NCBI RefSeq assembly: GCF_023476645.1
Contig: NZ_JAMCOJ010000003.1
Coordinates: 62,001 to 126,000, forward strand
DNA: 64,000 bases
Reading direction: 5' to 3'
Origin: Cellulophaga sp. 20_2_10
GTDB taxonomy: Bacteria > Bacteroidota > Bacteroidia > Flavobacteriales > Flavobacteriaceae
Shown piece by piece: positions 15,637-24,963 of the stretch. Made by a program: the position numbers and the translations under genes. Below the pieces are notes generated by a model. That model was not told the origin of the DNA. It saw nothing but the letters and a program-made list of their open reading frames with translations, and searched no databases. Numbering within the stretch: position 1 is the stretch's first letter; each line of letters begins with the position of its first letter.

Positions 15637-17012
15637 TAAAATAAGTGCTTTACTTTTTCTACAAGTTTTAATGGTAAATTATAGGGCGGATAACGCAATG
15701 GTGCATCTAGCCAGTTTGCTCTTTTTATAATTGCTTTTTGATGCGAAAAAATATCAAAAGACGTTTTCCCATGGTATGCACCAATACCACTAGAACCAAC
15801 ACCTCCAAACGGAAGCTTTTTATTGGTTATATGTATAACTGTATCATTAATTGCACCACCGCCAAAACTGTATTTATGTATTATTTTTTGCTGAAATTTT
15901 CTATTAGTAGAGAATACATAGGTTGCTAACGGTTTGCCATATTGCATAATGTATTTTTCTATGTCTGCTTCTGTGTTGTATGCTATAATAGGAAGAATAG
16001 GCCCAAAAATTTCGCCTTGCATTAATTTACTATCCAGGCTAGGCTCGTTTACTAGAGTAGGAGCTAGGTAATTATCAGTTTTGTTACTTTGACCGCCAAA
16101 AATTATATCTTGACCAACTAACATCTCTTTTAAATTATTAAAATGATTGGCACTAACAGTACGTGCGTAATCTTTAGAAGCTTCTATATCTGTGCCATAA
16201 GCATCTTCTATACTTTTCTGTAAAGCAGCCACCAATTTAGCTTTAACGTCTTTGTGTACCAAAATATAATCTGTGGCAATACAGGTTTGTCCTGCATTTA
16301 AAAATTTACCCCAAACAATACGTTTTGCAGCTAGTTTTATACTGGCTGTATTATCTACTATTGCTGGGTTTTTTCCGCCAAGTTCTAAGGTTACTGGTGT
16401 TAAGTGTTTAGCAGCACTTTGGTAAAATATTTTACCAACATTGGTGCTTCCTGTAAAGAAAATATAATCCCATTTTTGGTCTAATAAACTTTTAGAGACT
16501 TCTATGCCACCTTCTACAACAGCAACATATTCTTCTTTAAAAGTAGTAGTTATGATTTCTGAAATTATTTTTGATGTATTAGGTGTTATTTCTGATGGTT
16601 TTATAACAGCTGTATTACCAGCAGCAAGAGCGCCAATTAAGGGAGCAATTGCTAATTGAAAAGGATAGTTCCAAGGGGCAACAATAAGTACGGTGCCATA
16701 AGGCTCTTTATACAACCAATCTGATGACGGGAAGTTTAATAGTGATCCAGATACTTTTTCTGGCCTAGCCCATTTTTTTATATTTTTAATAACATAGTTA
16801 AGTTCGGCTAAAACAAACTGTGTCTCTGCCGCCATAGACTCAAACCTAGGTTTTTTAAAATCGGCATAGATAGCATCACAAATGTCTGCTTCTCTTTTTA
16901 TAATTTCTTGTCTAAGTTTTTTTAAAAATTCTCTTCTGTAGGTAACATCCTTAGTCTGCTGAGACTTAAAAAAAGCGTGTTGCTTTTGTAGTATTTCCAT
17001 CATATTATGCAA
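15636..17012 (-). CDS. Class 3 (ALDH3-type) aldehyde dehydrogenase
   Basis: 458 residues, the length of class 3 ALDHs, which lack the N-terminal extension of other ALDHs and oxidise medium and long-chain aldehydes. Motifs: APWNYPFQL (112-120), general base Glu210 in LELGGKNPAIV, nucleophile Cys244 in NAGQTCIATDYI, and C-terminal PFGGVGSSGIGAYHGK. It is probably cytosolic or loosely membrane bound. The first Met codons (M1, M4, M5) are close together and the start is uncertain by four codons. Confidence 0.92.
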   Translation of the reverse strand: MHNMMEILQKQHAFFKSQQTKDVTYRREFLKKLRQEIIKREADICDAIYADFKKPRFESMAAETQFVLAELNYVIKNIKKWARPEKVSGSLLNFPSSDWLYKEPYGTVLIVAPWNYPFQLAIAPLIGALAAGNTAVIKPSEITPNTSKIISEIITTTFKEEYVAVVEGGIEVSKSLLDQKWDYIFFTGSTNVGKIFYQSAAKHLTPVTLELGGKNPAIVDNTASIKLAAKRIVWGKFLNAGQTCIATDYILVHKDVKAKLVAALQKSIEDAYGTDIEASKDYARTVSANHFNNLKEMLVGQDIIFGGQSNKTDNYLAPTLVNEPSLDSKLMQGEIFGPILPIIAYNTEADIEKYIMQYGKPLATYVFSTNRKFQQKIIHKYSFGGGAINDTVIHITNKKLPFGGVGSSGIGAYHGKTSFDIFSHQKAIIKRANWLDAPLRYPPYNLPLKLVEKVKHLF

Positions 17013-17048
17013 TATAATAATAAGAGATTTAGCGATGTATTAAATAAG

Positions 17049-18677
17049 TTAGTTGTCTATACTTTGCGTATTCTCTATGTCTTTATCTGTAAAGTTCTCG
17101 TCTGTTAGCTCTAATACTTTTCTTAGCATTGGGTCCGACTTACTTTTAATTTTAGCATATGCATTAGCATCAAACAACTGATCTGCTAATGTGGCTTTTA
17201 GAAACCTTTTTATGCTAATCTCATATTTGTAAAAGTCTAAATTTACATTACTCTTTTTGGCGTAAGAAATAAAATCTGTAAACAAGTTGTCATCAACCTT
17301 AAAGCCGTTTATAAACTCTTCACGAGTAAACATATTGTATTTAGATCTATCCTTATCTAAGTGTTCAAAAATAAAGTACGACATAAATCCGTAGCTATCT
17401 AAGTCTAAAATAGCTTCTTGTTCGTTATCTCCAATAGGCACAAACTCATCTGGTATTATACCGCCGCCGCCGTATACAATTTTACCCTTAGGTGTTGTAT
17501 ATTTTAACGAATCTGCTACTTTAATACTATCTGCTTCTCGCATTTCTCCTCGGGCGTAACGTTTCATTAGCTCTTGGTAGTAATCTGCATTTCCTTTTTT
17601 GTAATCGCGTTGTATAGATCTTCCTGTTGGTGTATAATACCTAGATATGGTTAAGCGAACAGCAGAGCCATCACCTAAATCCATCTCTCTTTGTACCAAT
17701 CCTTTACCAAAAGAACGTCTGCCAACTATAGTCCCTATATCATTATCTTGTAGCGCACCAGCAACAATTTCACTTGCAGATGCAGAACGCTCATTTATAA
17801 GGACAAAAACTGGTTTGTCCTCAAAACTACCTTTGTCTGTAGCAAATGCTTTTTCTACTTTTCCTTTTTTATTTTTGGTAAATAATATAAGTTTTCCATC
17901 TTTTAAAAACTCATCTGCCATTTGCTCGGCAATACCTAAATAACCACCTGGGTTATCTCTTAAATCTAGAGTCAATTTTGTAGCTCCTTGTTTTTGTAAA
18001 TCTTTAAGGGCAGTTTTAAACTCTTTGTAGGTAGACTCTGCAAACCTGTTTACTTTTATATAACCAATATCTTGGGTAAGCATGTAATAACTATCTACAC
18101 TTTTAAGAGGGATAGTATTTCTTTTTACTGTTACAGTAAAAGTACGATCTTCTTTTTTTCTGTAAATTTCTAAATCTACGGTAGAACCTCTTTTTCCTTT
18201 TAATTGATCTACAACACTACCACTCGCTAAATCTTTGCCAAATAATTTGTTTCCGTCTGCGCTTAAAATACGATCGCCAGCTTCTATACCTTTGTTATAA
18301 CTAGGACCATTTTCTACCGTTTTTATAACCGAAATTGTATCTTGGTACATGTAAAAATTCACGCCAATACCCACAAAATCACCTTTCATATTTTCAGATA
18401 CTTCTGCCATTTCTTTTTTAGGAATGTAAACAGAGTGTGGATCTAATTTACCTAAAATGTTATTTACGGCGATATCTACAATACTATCTGTGTTAACCTC
18501 GTCTACATACTCGTAATCTATGTAATCTATAAGTCTGTTAAGTTTGTCTTTTTTAGAATTGGTAGTAAAAAGACGTTCAGGAGAGTCATTAAAATTTAAT
18601 TTACCACCAAGTAAAATCCCAATTGCTAACGCAAGAGCAATTACAATTGGCCATATGTAATACATTTTATTTTTCAT
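17049..18677 (-). CDS. Carboxy-terminal processing protease, S41 family
   Basis: 542 residues. An N-terminal membrane anchor/signal (YYIWPIVIALALAIGILLGG) is followed by a PDZ domain around residues 90-175 (GDFVGIGVNFYM ... GPSYNKGIEAGDRILSADG). The S41 catalytic domain has Ser300 in RSASASE and Lys325 in SFGKGLVQ, spaced 25 apart as in Tsp/CtpA. A helical C-terminal extension follows. These periplasmic proteases trim or degrade proteins from their C-termini. It is 7 bp from the upstream dCMP deaminase gene, so the two are probably cotranscribed. Confidence 0.94.
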   Translation of the reverse strand: MKNKMYYIWPIVIALALAIGILLGGKLNFNDSPERLFTTNSKKDKLNRLIDYIDYEYVDEVNTDSIVDIAVNNILGKLDPHSVYIPKKEMAEVSENMKGDFVGIGVNFYMYQDTISVIKTVENGPSYNKGIEAGDRILSADGNKLFGKDLASGSVVDQLKGKRGSTVDLEIYRKKEDRTFTVTVKRNTIPLKSVDSYYMLTQDIGYIKVNRFAESTYKEFKTALKDLQKQGATKLTLDLRDNPGGYLGIAEQMADEFLKDGKLILFTKNKKGKVEKAFATDKGSFEDKPVFVLINERSASASEIVAGALQDNDIGTIVGRRSFGKGLVQREMDLGDGSAVRLTISRYYTPTGRSIQRDYKKGNADYYQELMKRYARGEMREADSIKVADSLKYTTPKGKIVYGGGGIIPDEFVPIGDNEQEAILDLDSYGFMSYFIFEHLDKDRSKYNMFTREEFINGFKVDDNLFTDFISYAKKSNVNLDFYKYEISIKRFLKATLADQLFDANAYAKIKSKSDPMLRKVLELTDENFTDKDIENTQSIDN

Positions 18678-18684
18678 ACTGTCT

Positions 18685-19107
18685 TTACAATGGCAAATAC
18701 GTTAGTTTTATGCCTGCTTTCTCTAAAAATCGTAATCCGGAATCATCTTTGTACGCATTTTGATATACAACACGTACTATGCCAGATTGGTGAATAAGCT
18801 TACTACATTCTTTACAAGGTGATAATGTAATGTATAAAGTTGCTCCGGTACAAGATTGTGTAGAAGATGCTACTTTAGATATTGCATTGGCTTCAGCATG
18901 TAAAACATACCATTTTGTATAACCTTCTTCGTCTTCGCAGGTATTTTCGAAACCAGTTGGTGTACCATTGTATCCATCAGAAATTATCATTCTGTCTTTT
19001 ACAACAATAGCGCCTACTTGCTTACGTTTGCAATACGATAGTTTGCCCCATTCCTGAGCCATTCGTAAGTAAGCTTCATCGTATTTTTTTTGTTTACTGT
19101 CTTTCAT
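18685..19107 (-). CDS. dCMP deaminase family protein
   Basis: 140 residues from the ATG at 19107 (MKDSKQKKYDEAYL). The frame opens at 19125 but the extra MAITLK is not conserved-looking. Zinc/catalytic motifs are HAEANA and SPCKEC, the cytidine/deoxycytidylate deaminase signature, plus GAIVVKDRMIISDGYNGTPTG. It converts dCMP to dUMP for thymidylate synthesis, or may be a ComEB-like relative. It precedes the ctpA-like gene closely. Confidence 0.9.
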   Translation of the reverse strand: MKDSKQKKYDEAYLRMAQEWGKLSYCKRKQVGAIVVKDRMIISDGYNGTPTGFENTCEDEEGYTKWYVLHAEANAISKVASSTQSCTGATLYITLSPCKECSKLIHQSGIVRVVYQNAYKDDSGLRFLEKAGIKLTYLPL

Positions 19108-19183
19108 TTTTAATGTAATGGCCACAAGATACAGGCTTTAGCTAAAGCACACAATCAATAAAGGATAATTTTAACACTGCGTC

Positions 19184-19768
19184 TTAATAAGGAAACGTGT
19201 CTATAAGCATTGGTATTGTAATGGCAAGTACAATTACAGAAGCTATAACTACATATAACCATTGTTTTAGTTTTAGTAAATGCACCATAATAAAAGTTAA
19301 CCCTAAAGCAAATACTAAAATTAATATCTGAGACATTTCTATACCTGTAGCAAAACCAAGAAGCGGTAAAAATTTGTTTTCTTCTTCTGCCATTAACATT
19401 TTAAAGTAGTTAGAAAAACCAAAACCGTGAACCAAACCAAAAAATGCAGTGGCTATAACGTGTAGTTTTATAGATGCTAAAGTTTGCTTGTTTTTAGCAG
19501 CGTAAATATTAAATAATGCAGTTATAAAAATAGTTACGGGGATTAAAAACTCTATTAAACCTACATCTGGTGTTACGTAACCATAACTAGATAAACCTAA
19601 AGAAAAACAGTGAGTTACAGTAAAAACAGTTGCTAATAATAATATTTTGGGCCAATCTTTAAATGAAAACGGAATTGCCAGTGCTGTTAAAAACAAAATA
19701 TGATCATAAGCACTAAAATCTAAAACATGATCTAAACCTAAACCAACGTAAAATAAAAACTGTTCCAT
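19184..19768 (-). CDS. HupE/UreJ family membrane protein
   Basis: 194 residues with about six membrane helices. The N-terminal GLDHVLDFSAYDHILFLTALAIPFSFKDW and FTVTHCFSLGL, with conserved histidines in helices, and a second HGFGFSNYF match the HupE/UreJ_2 group. Some relatives transport nickel or cobalt, but many in Bacteroidetes have no assigned substrate. No hydrogenase or urease genes are nearby, so a metal-transport role is only possible. Confidence 0.82.
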   Translation of the reverse strand: MEQFLFYVGLGLDHVLDFSAYDHILFLTALAIPFSFKDWPKILLLATVFTVTHCFSLGLSSYGYVTPDVGLIEFLIPVTIFITALFNIYAAKNKQTLASIKLHVIATAFFGLVHGFGFSNYFKMLMAEEENKFLPLLGFATGIEMSQILILVFALGLTFIMVHLLKLKQWLYVVIASVIVLAITIPMLIDTFPY

Positions 19769-19811
19769 TTGCTGTAATTTAATTAATGTATAACTCTGCT
19801 TTAAGGTAAGC

Positions 19812-20576
19812 TTAGCCTATTCCTCTTTCTTTTTGTATTGTTTCGTAGGCTTTTTGGACTTCTTTAAATTTTTCTTCAGCACCTTTTTTTATAGCTTCAT
19901 TTTGGGTAATTACCTTATCTGGGTGGTATTTTTTAGCCATTGATCTGTATGCTTTTTTCACCTCATCATCGGTAGCAGTTTTGGCAATCTCTAAAATTTT
20001 ATAAGCGTTATCTGCAGATTCTACAAACATTGCTTTTACGCTCTCATAATCTTTTTTCCCTAGTTTAAAGTATGCGGCAATATCTCTAATAACTTCTACT
20101 TCTGATGTGGAAACATTACCATCTGCTTGTGCTATACCAAATAAGAAATGCACTAATTGTAAACGCACCTCGTAACGAACCCGTTGGTTTAGGTAATAAC
20201 AAATACGTTTTGCAGAGATCTCATGCTTTTTATTTACCTCGTTAAACGTTCTAAAAATGGCATTTGCTTTTTCTTTACCGTATGTCTGTACAAAATATTG
20301 GCGTACATAATCTAGTTCTGACTGGCTAACTTTACCATCTGCTTTAATAACTATAGAGCAGAGCGATATTAGCTGCATTTCAAAATCTGCAGGAGATACT
20401 TTTTGACGCGTCATATCACTAAAAACAGTGTTTCCGCTTCTGTTACGGCTACTTCCGCTAAGATTATCTAAAAGGCTACCAATAAAAAAACCGGCAATAC
20501 CTCCAGGGATTTTAAAAAATATGCTGCCCAGTATAGCAGCGATCCATTTTAACATGCTTTTTATAAATTTTTTCAA
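19812..20576 (-). CDS. TerB-domain plus DnaJ-domain protein (DjlA-like)
   Basis: 254 residues. The N-terminus has a hydrophobic glycine-rich segment ([26 protein letters not shown]). Residues about 65-175 are a TerB-like helical domain with two acidic metal-binding-type loops ([14 protein letters not shown] and [14 protein letters not shown]). The C-terminal J domain (190-254) carries the HPD motif in KKYHPDK, which stimulates DnaK ATPase. The order matches DjlA-type membrane co-chaperones. Divergent from the bacilliredoxin gene. Confidence 0.88.
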   Translation of the reverse strand: MKKFIKSMLKWIAAILGSIFFKIPGGIAGFFIGSLLDNLSGSSRNRSGNTVFSDMTRQKVSPADFEMQLISLCSIVIKADGKVSQSELDYVRQYFVQTYGKEKANAIFRTFNEVNKKHEISAKRICYYLNQRVRYEVRLQLVHFLFGIAQADGNVSTSEVEVIRDIAAYFKLGKKDYESVKAMFVESADNAYKILEIAKTATDDEVKKAYRSMAKKYHPDKVITQNEAIKKGAEEKFKEVQKAYETIQKERGIG

Positions 20577-20635
20577 AGATAAAGGTTAAGATTAAATGAA
20601 AAGTTAAGGTTTACAGAAAAATGCGACAAATTGGT

Positions 20636-20643
20636 TACTTTTG
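20636..20643 (+). promoter_or_regulatory. -7 element TACTTTTG of the bacilliredoxin gene
   Basis: An exact match to the Bacteroidetes TAnnTTTG -7 box, 33 bp before the start codon. No clear -33 TTG is seen at the usual distance. Confidence 0.45.
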
Positions 20644-20676
20644 TAAAACGCTTATTAACATAAAAATATAGAATAT

Positions 20677-21087
20677 ATGTACCCAGCAGAATTAGTAAAA
20701 CCAATGAGAGAGGATTTAACCTCTGTAGGTTTTGAGGAATTATTTACAGCAGAAGCTGTAGAAAAGATAGTAAATGCAGAAGGTACTACTTTAGTAGTAG
20801 TTAACTCTGTTTGTGGTTGTGCTGCTGCTAATGCAAGACCAGGCGCAAAAATGAGTTTATTAAACGATAAAAAACCAGACAATACTGTTACAGTTTTTGC
20901 TGGAGTAGATACGGATGCAGTTAACGCAGCAAGAGGATTAATGGTTCCTTTTCCTCCTTCATCGCCAAGTATGGCTTTGTTTAGAAACGGAGAATTAGTA
21001 CACATGATAGAACGTCACCACATTGAAGGAAGACCAGCAGAAATGATTGCTGAAAATCTTAAACAAGCGTATGACGAATTCTGTTAA
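20677..21087 (+). CDS. Bacilliredoxin, BrxA/BrxB (YphP/YqiW) family
   Basis: 136 residues, full length for the family. The thioredoxin-fold protein has the characteristic CGC motif at 46-48 (NSVCGCAAANARPG), as well as MVPFPPSSPSMALFRNGELVHMIERHHIEG. In Bacillus these proteins remove bacillithiol from oxidised proteins. In Bacteroidetes, many of which make bacillithiol, the same role is plausible. It stands alone between a divergent DnaJ-type gene and a terminator. Confidence 0.92.
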   Translation: MYPAELVKPMREDLTSVGFEELFTAEAVEKIVNAEGTTLVVVNSVCGCAAANARPGAKMSLLNDKKPDNTVTVFAGVDTDAVNAARGLMVPFPPSSPSMALFRNGELVHMIERHHIEGRPAEMIAENLKQAYDEFC

Positions 21088-21111
21088 TTAATAGAATTAA
21101 AATTATCTTTG

Positions 21112-21143
21112 AAAACCGCTCTAAACATAGGGCGGTTTTTTTA
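21112..21143 (+). terminator. Terminator after bacilliredoxin
   Basis: AAAACCGCTCT / AGGGCGGTTTTT with loop AAACAT is followed by T. It lies inside the longer open frame that could be read for the next gene, one reason for choosing the later ATG at 21154. Confidence 0.75.
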
Positions 21144-21153
21144 TTTTTGTAGC

Positions 21154-21891
21154 ATGCAAAAAATCTTATCATATCCGTTAACGGCGTTGTATTTTTTCTT
21201 TTTTGGGTTATCACTAATTGTGTTTCATCCAATACAATGGATCTGTTTTAACGTCTTTGGCTATACCGCACACAAAAAAAGTGTGAGTATTTTAAACTGG
21301 TTTTTAATGCGTAGCACTCATTTTTTGGGTACGCACTATGCATTTAAAAAAGAAGTAGAGATACCAACAGATAGACCAATTATTCTAGTGGCAAACCACC
21401 AGAGTATGAATGATATTCCGCCACTTATTTGGTTTTTTAGAAAGAACCACCCAAAATTTGTAAGCAAAAAAGAATTAGGAAAAGGCATACCAAGTGTATC
21501 TTATAATCTAAGGCACGGTGGCTCTGCTCTAATAGACCGTAAGGATGCTAGGCAAGCACTTTCAGAGATAGCCAAGTTGGGTAAATACATAGAAAAGAAT
21601 AACCGTTGTGCTATCATTTTTCCAGAAGGAACAAGAAGTAGAACAGGTCATCCTAAAAAGTTTCAGCCAATGGGACTTAAAATTTTAATGAAAAATGCGC
21701 CATCGGCCTTAATTGTTCCTATTAGTATTAATAATTCTTGGAAGCTTTTAAAATATGGTAAATACCCATATGGTTTGGGGAGTCACTTTACTATAGACGT
21801 GCATGCACCTATAGAAATTAAGGGCAATGCAGACGATATTATAGCACAAGTAGAACAGACAGTAACCAAAGGTGTAACTTCTTTTAAATGA
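21154..21891 (+). CDS. 1-acyl-sn-glycerol-3-phosphate acyltransferase (PlsC-like)
   Basis: 245 residues from the ATG at 21154 (MQKILSYPL). The frame extends to 21109, but that part overlaps a terminator hairpin. After an N-terminal hydrophobic segment come the acyltransferase motifs: NHQSMNDIPP (an NHxSxxD form of the HX4D box), RHGGSALIDR, and FPEGTRSRTG. It acylates lysophosphatidic acid in phospholipid synthesis at the inner membrane. The stop overlaps the start of the HD-domain gene by 4 bp (ATGA). Confidence 0.92.
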   Translation: MQKILSYPLTALYFFFFGLSLIVFHPIQWICFNVFGYTAHKKSVSILNWFLMRSTHFLGTHYAFKKEVEIPTDRPIILVANHQSMNDIPPLIWFFRKNHPKFVSKKELGKGIPSVSYNLRHGGSALIDRKDARQALSEIAKLGKYIEKNNRCAIIFPEGTRSRTGHPKKFQPMGLKILMKNAPSALIVPISINNSWKLLKYGKYPYGLGSHFTIDVHAPIEIKGNADDIIAQVEQTVTKGVTSFK

Positions 21892-22559
21892 TAAATTCTG
21901 ATATAATTGCACAAACTAAAGTCTTTGTAAAAAAAACCTTAGAAGGTGCAGAAGGTGGTCACGACTGGTTTCATATAGAGCGTGTATATAATAATACAAT
22001 GCTTTTGGCTAAGGATGAAGCTGTAGACCAATTAATAGTTGCTCTTGGTGCTTTGCTACACGATATTGCCGATGCTAAATTTTATAATGGCGATGAAACT
22101 GTTGGTCCTAAAATGGCAACAGAATTTTTAGAATCTATAGAGGTTGATGCAGAAATTATAGATCACGTTGTGAAAATTATAAATAATATTTCTTTTAAAA
22201 GTAGTTTAAAGGTTGATGGTGCAAGCGTAGCAAAACCTTTTACTTCTCTGGAGTTGCAAGTGGTACAAGATGCAGATAGGTTAGATGCTATTGGTGCTAT
22301 TGGTATAGCGCGTGCTTTTAATTATGGCGGATTTAAAAATAGGGAAATGTATAATCCCGAAATTCTTCCTAATGTAAAAATGACCAAGGAGGAATATAAA
22401 AAATCTACTGCCCCAACAATTAATCATTTTTATGAAAAATTGTTACTTCTCAAAGACAAAATGAATACCGAAACAGGTATAAAGCTAGCGGCACAAAGGC
22501 ATTTGTATATGGTGGCTTTTTTAGATCAGTTTTATAACGAGTGGAACGGTAAAGAATAA
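21888..22559 (+). CDS. HD-domain metal-dependent phosphohydrolase
   Basis: 223 residues. HD signature residues are H in HDWFHIERV, the pair in LLHDIADAKF, and a later D in VQDADRLDAIGAIGIARAF. This layout (DWxH...HD...D) matches YedJ/PA-type HD hydrolases of about 215 residues. The substrate is probably a nucleotide or phosphate ester but is unknown. It is coupled to plsC by a 4-bp overlap. Confidence 0.88.
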   Translation: MINSDIIAQTKVFVKKTLEGAEGGHDWFHIERVYNNTMLLAKDEAVDQLIVALGALLHDIADAKFYNGDETVGPKMATEFLESIEVDAEIIDHVVKIINNISFKSSLKVDGASVAKPFTSLELQVVQDADRLDAIGAIGIARAFNYGGFKNREMYNPEILPNVKMTKEEYKKSTAPTINHFYEKLLLLKDKMNTETGIKLAAQRHLYMVAFLDQFYNEWNGKE

Positions 22560-22664
22560 TAGGTTTTACTACAACGTTATAGTTCTTCTTTTAACATATT
22601 TGGTAAAAGTGTTGGTGGTATTTTTTATGTATCTTCAACCAGTAAACTATAAGCAACCTTTATT

Positions 22665-24092
22665 ATGGAAAGAAGAAAATTTATAAAAAATGTAGCTGCA
22701 TCATCTGCTGCATTTTCTATTGTTCCAAGTTTTGTACTTGGTAAAAATCACGTGCCACCTAGTGATACACTTTACATAGGAGCATTTGGAGTAGGAGGAA
22801 GAGGATCATCTGTTATTAAAGAACTTACAGATACGGGTAAAGTAAAGTTTGTTACCCTTTGTGATGTAGATGAAAGAGGCGTTGCTGCTAGTCATAAATT
22901 ACACCCCAAAGCAAAAAGATATAAAGATTTTAGAGAAGTGTATGATAAGCATTTAAATGAAATGGATGCTATTATGGTGGCAACACCAGACCATACACAT
23001 GCTACAATTGCATTGCCATTTATGCGTGCTAAAAAACACGCGTATGTAGAAAAACCTTTGGCACACAATATACAGGAGGTGCGGTTAATGACTAAAGTAG
23101 CTAAAGAAAATGGAATTATTACTCAAATGGGAAACCAAGGAGCATCTAGCCCAGGTAGTAGAACTGCCAAAGAGTGGATAGATGCCGGAGTAATTGGAGC
23201 TGTTACTAAAGTAGATTGTTGGACCAACAGACCTGTGTGGCCGCAAGGTGTAAAAACACCAGCAGGCGGACACCCAATTCCTAAAGAGTTAGATTGGGAT
23301 TTGTGGTTAGGGCCAGCTGCAATGAGAGATTATAATCCTGCTTATTTGCCATTTAAATGGCGTGGTTGGTGGGACTTTGGAACAGGAGCCTTAGGTGATA
23401 TGGGTTGCCATATTATGGAAACTCCGTATAGCGTTCTAGGACTTGGATCACCAACAGAAGCAGAAGCAAGTTGTACAACCACTTGGATAGGAGACTTTGT
23501 AGAGGCAGATTACTCTAGCTCTTGTCCGCCTTCATCTGTAGTGCGTTTAAAAGTAGATGCACCAAACCAGGGAAGTATAGATTTAAATTGGTACGATGGC
23601 GGAATTATGCCAGATATACCAAGTGAATTAGCCGATGGAGAAAAATTAGGAAACGGCGATGGTGGTGTAGTTTTTCACGGAACAAAAGGCATTATTGTAA
23701 CAGATGTGTATTCTGCTAACCCTAGATTATTACCAGCAGATGTTAATAGTATGTTTAATAAACCAAAAGAAACATTGCCAAGAATAGTAGGTGGTTCTTC
23801 TGGACACCAAAATAACTGGGTAGAAGGTTGTTTAAATGGTACTACAGCATCGTCTGATTTTGTAACTAAAGCCGGACCATTAACAGAAGGTGTGCTTATG
23901 GGTAATTTAGCCATAAAAGCATACCAATATAAAACATTAAAAGCCGGTAAAAAATCAGGAGATTGGGATCCTTATAATTATCCTGGTAGACGTACCATAA
24001 AATGGGATGCTGCCAATATGAAAGTTACAAACTTTGATATGGCTAACGAGTGGGTTTCTCGTGACTATAGAAAAGGATGGGAACTAAAATAA
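22665..24092 (+). CDS. Tat-exported Gfo/Idh/MocA family oxidoreductase
   Basis: 475 residues. The N-terminus is a twin-arginine signal (ERRKFIKNVAASSAAFSIVPSFVLG). The NAD(P)-binding Rossmann start is YIGAFGVGGRGS. The catalytic-lysine motif is EKPLAHN. The C-terminal substrate domain includes GTGALGDMGCHIMETPYSVLGLG. This exported group in Bacteroidetes acts on sugars or cyclitols in the periplasm with a tightly held cofactor. No sugar operon adjoins it here, so the substrate is open. Confidence 0.92.
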   Translation: MERRKFIKNVAASSAAFSIVPSFVLGKNHVPPSDTLYIGAFGVGGRGSSVIKELTDTGKVKFVTLCDVDERGVAASHKLHPKAKRYKDFREVYDKHLNEMDAIMVATPDHTHATIALPFMRAKKHAYVEKPLAHNIQEVRLMTKVAKENGIITQMGNQGASSPGSRTAKEWIDAGVIGAVTKVDCWTNRPVWPQGVKTPAGGHPIPKELDWDLWLGPAAMRDYNPAYLPFKWRGWWDFGTGALGDMGCHIMETPYSVLGLGSPTEAEASCTTTWIGDFVEADYSSSCPPSSVVRLKVDAPNQGSIDLNWYDGGIMPDIPSELADGEKLGNGDGGVVFHGTKGIIVTDVYSANPRLLPADVNSMFNKPKETLPRIVGGSSGHQNNWVEGCLNGTTASSDFVTKAGPLTEGVLMGNLAIKAYQYKTLKAGKKSGDWDPYNYPGRRTIKWDAANMKVTNFDMANEWVSRDYRKGWELK

Positions 24093-24107
24093 AAGTATTT
24101 TAAAGTA

Positions 24108-24147
24108 CAAAAGGCGCTATAACAATTGCTAATAGCGCCTTTTTATT
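24108..24147. terminator. Bidirectional terminator
   Basis: The stem AAAAGGCGCTAT / ATAGCGCCTTTTT has AT-rich flanks on both sides and lies between convergent genes. Confidence 0.85.
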
Positions 24148-24163
24148 TGTTTGAAATTGTAAA

Positions 24164-24868
24164 TTAATCACAATTGCCATCTACATCACAAGATTCTCCG
24201 CCTGTTGTAGGTAAAATTGTTAACGACTCTTTTTGGTGTTTTTCCCAAGCTTGTTCTAAAGCCTCAGTAAAAGCTTCTACTGGTTGTGCTCCAGAAACTC
24301 CGTACTTGTTATCTAAAACAAAAAAAGGAACGCCGCTAACGCCTATATTACGAGCTTCCATTTCGTCTTGTCTAACTTCATAGGTAAAAGCATCTGTTTT
24401 GTATATTTCTTCAACAGAAGACTTATTCATACCAACAGAAACTGCTGTGTCCACTAAAAACGCTATATCATCTATATTTTTACCATCTTCTAAATGTGCT
24501 TTTAATAATGCTTCTTTAGTGGCATCTGCAAAATTTACTGTTTTTGCATATTGTAATAAGCGGTGCGCATTTAAAGAATTTGCGGTAACAATGTCTTCAA
24601 TTTTAAAATTAAGACCAACACCACTTGCCATTTCTGTAACCCTGTTAAACATACCTTTGGCATTAACCTCGTCTACACCTTTACTTTGCATAAACTGGTC
24701 TATAGCATTAATGTCTGTTTGCGTTTTTAAGTTAGGGTCTAACTCAAAACTTTTCCACTCTACAGTAGTTTTATCTTTGTGCGGAAATTTATCTAATGCA
24801 GCTGTAAAGTTACGTTTACCAATGTAACAAAACGGGCATCTAATATCTGACCATATATGTATTTGCAT
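24164..24868 (-). CDS. DsbA family oxidoreductase (FrnE-like)
   Basis: 234 residues. The thioredoxin-fold motif CPFC is at residues 11-14 (IWSDIRCPFCYIGK). The helical insert and the cis-Pro loop GVSGVPFFVLDNKYGVSGAQP are as in FrnE/2-hydroxychromene-2-carboxylate isomerase-like DsbA relatives. There is no signal peptide, so it is cytosolic. The C-terminus adds a cysteine pair in GGESCDVDGNCD, seen in some relatives and possibly redox active. Confidence 0.92.
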   Translation of the reverse strand: MQIHIWSDIRCPFCYIGKRNFTAALDKFPHKDKTTVEWKSFELDPNLKTQTDINAIDQFMQSKGVDEVNAKGMFNRVTEMASGVGLNFKIEDIVTANSLNAHRLLQYAKTVNFADATKEALLKAHLEDGKNIDDIAFLVDTAVSVGMNKSSVEEIYKTDAFTYEVRQDEMEARNIGVSGVPFFVLDNKYGVSGAQPVEAFTEALEQAWEKHQKESLTILPTTGGESCDVDGNCD

Positions 24869-24963
24869 AACTATTTTATCTTTTAGTATTAATGTATTGT
24901 TAGACGAAAATACGGTAGAAAACTTTCAAATTAATAAGTCGTTAACAGATTTTTAGGAGTTGA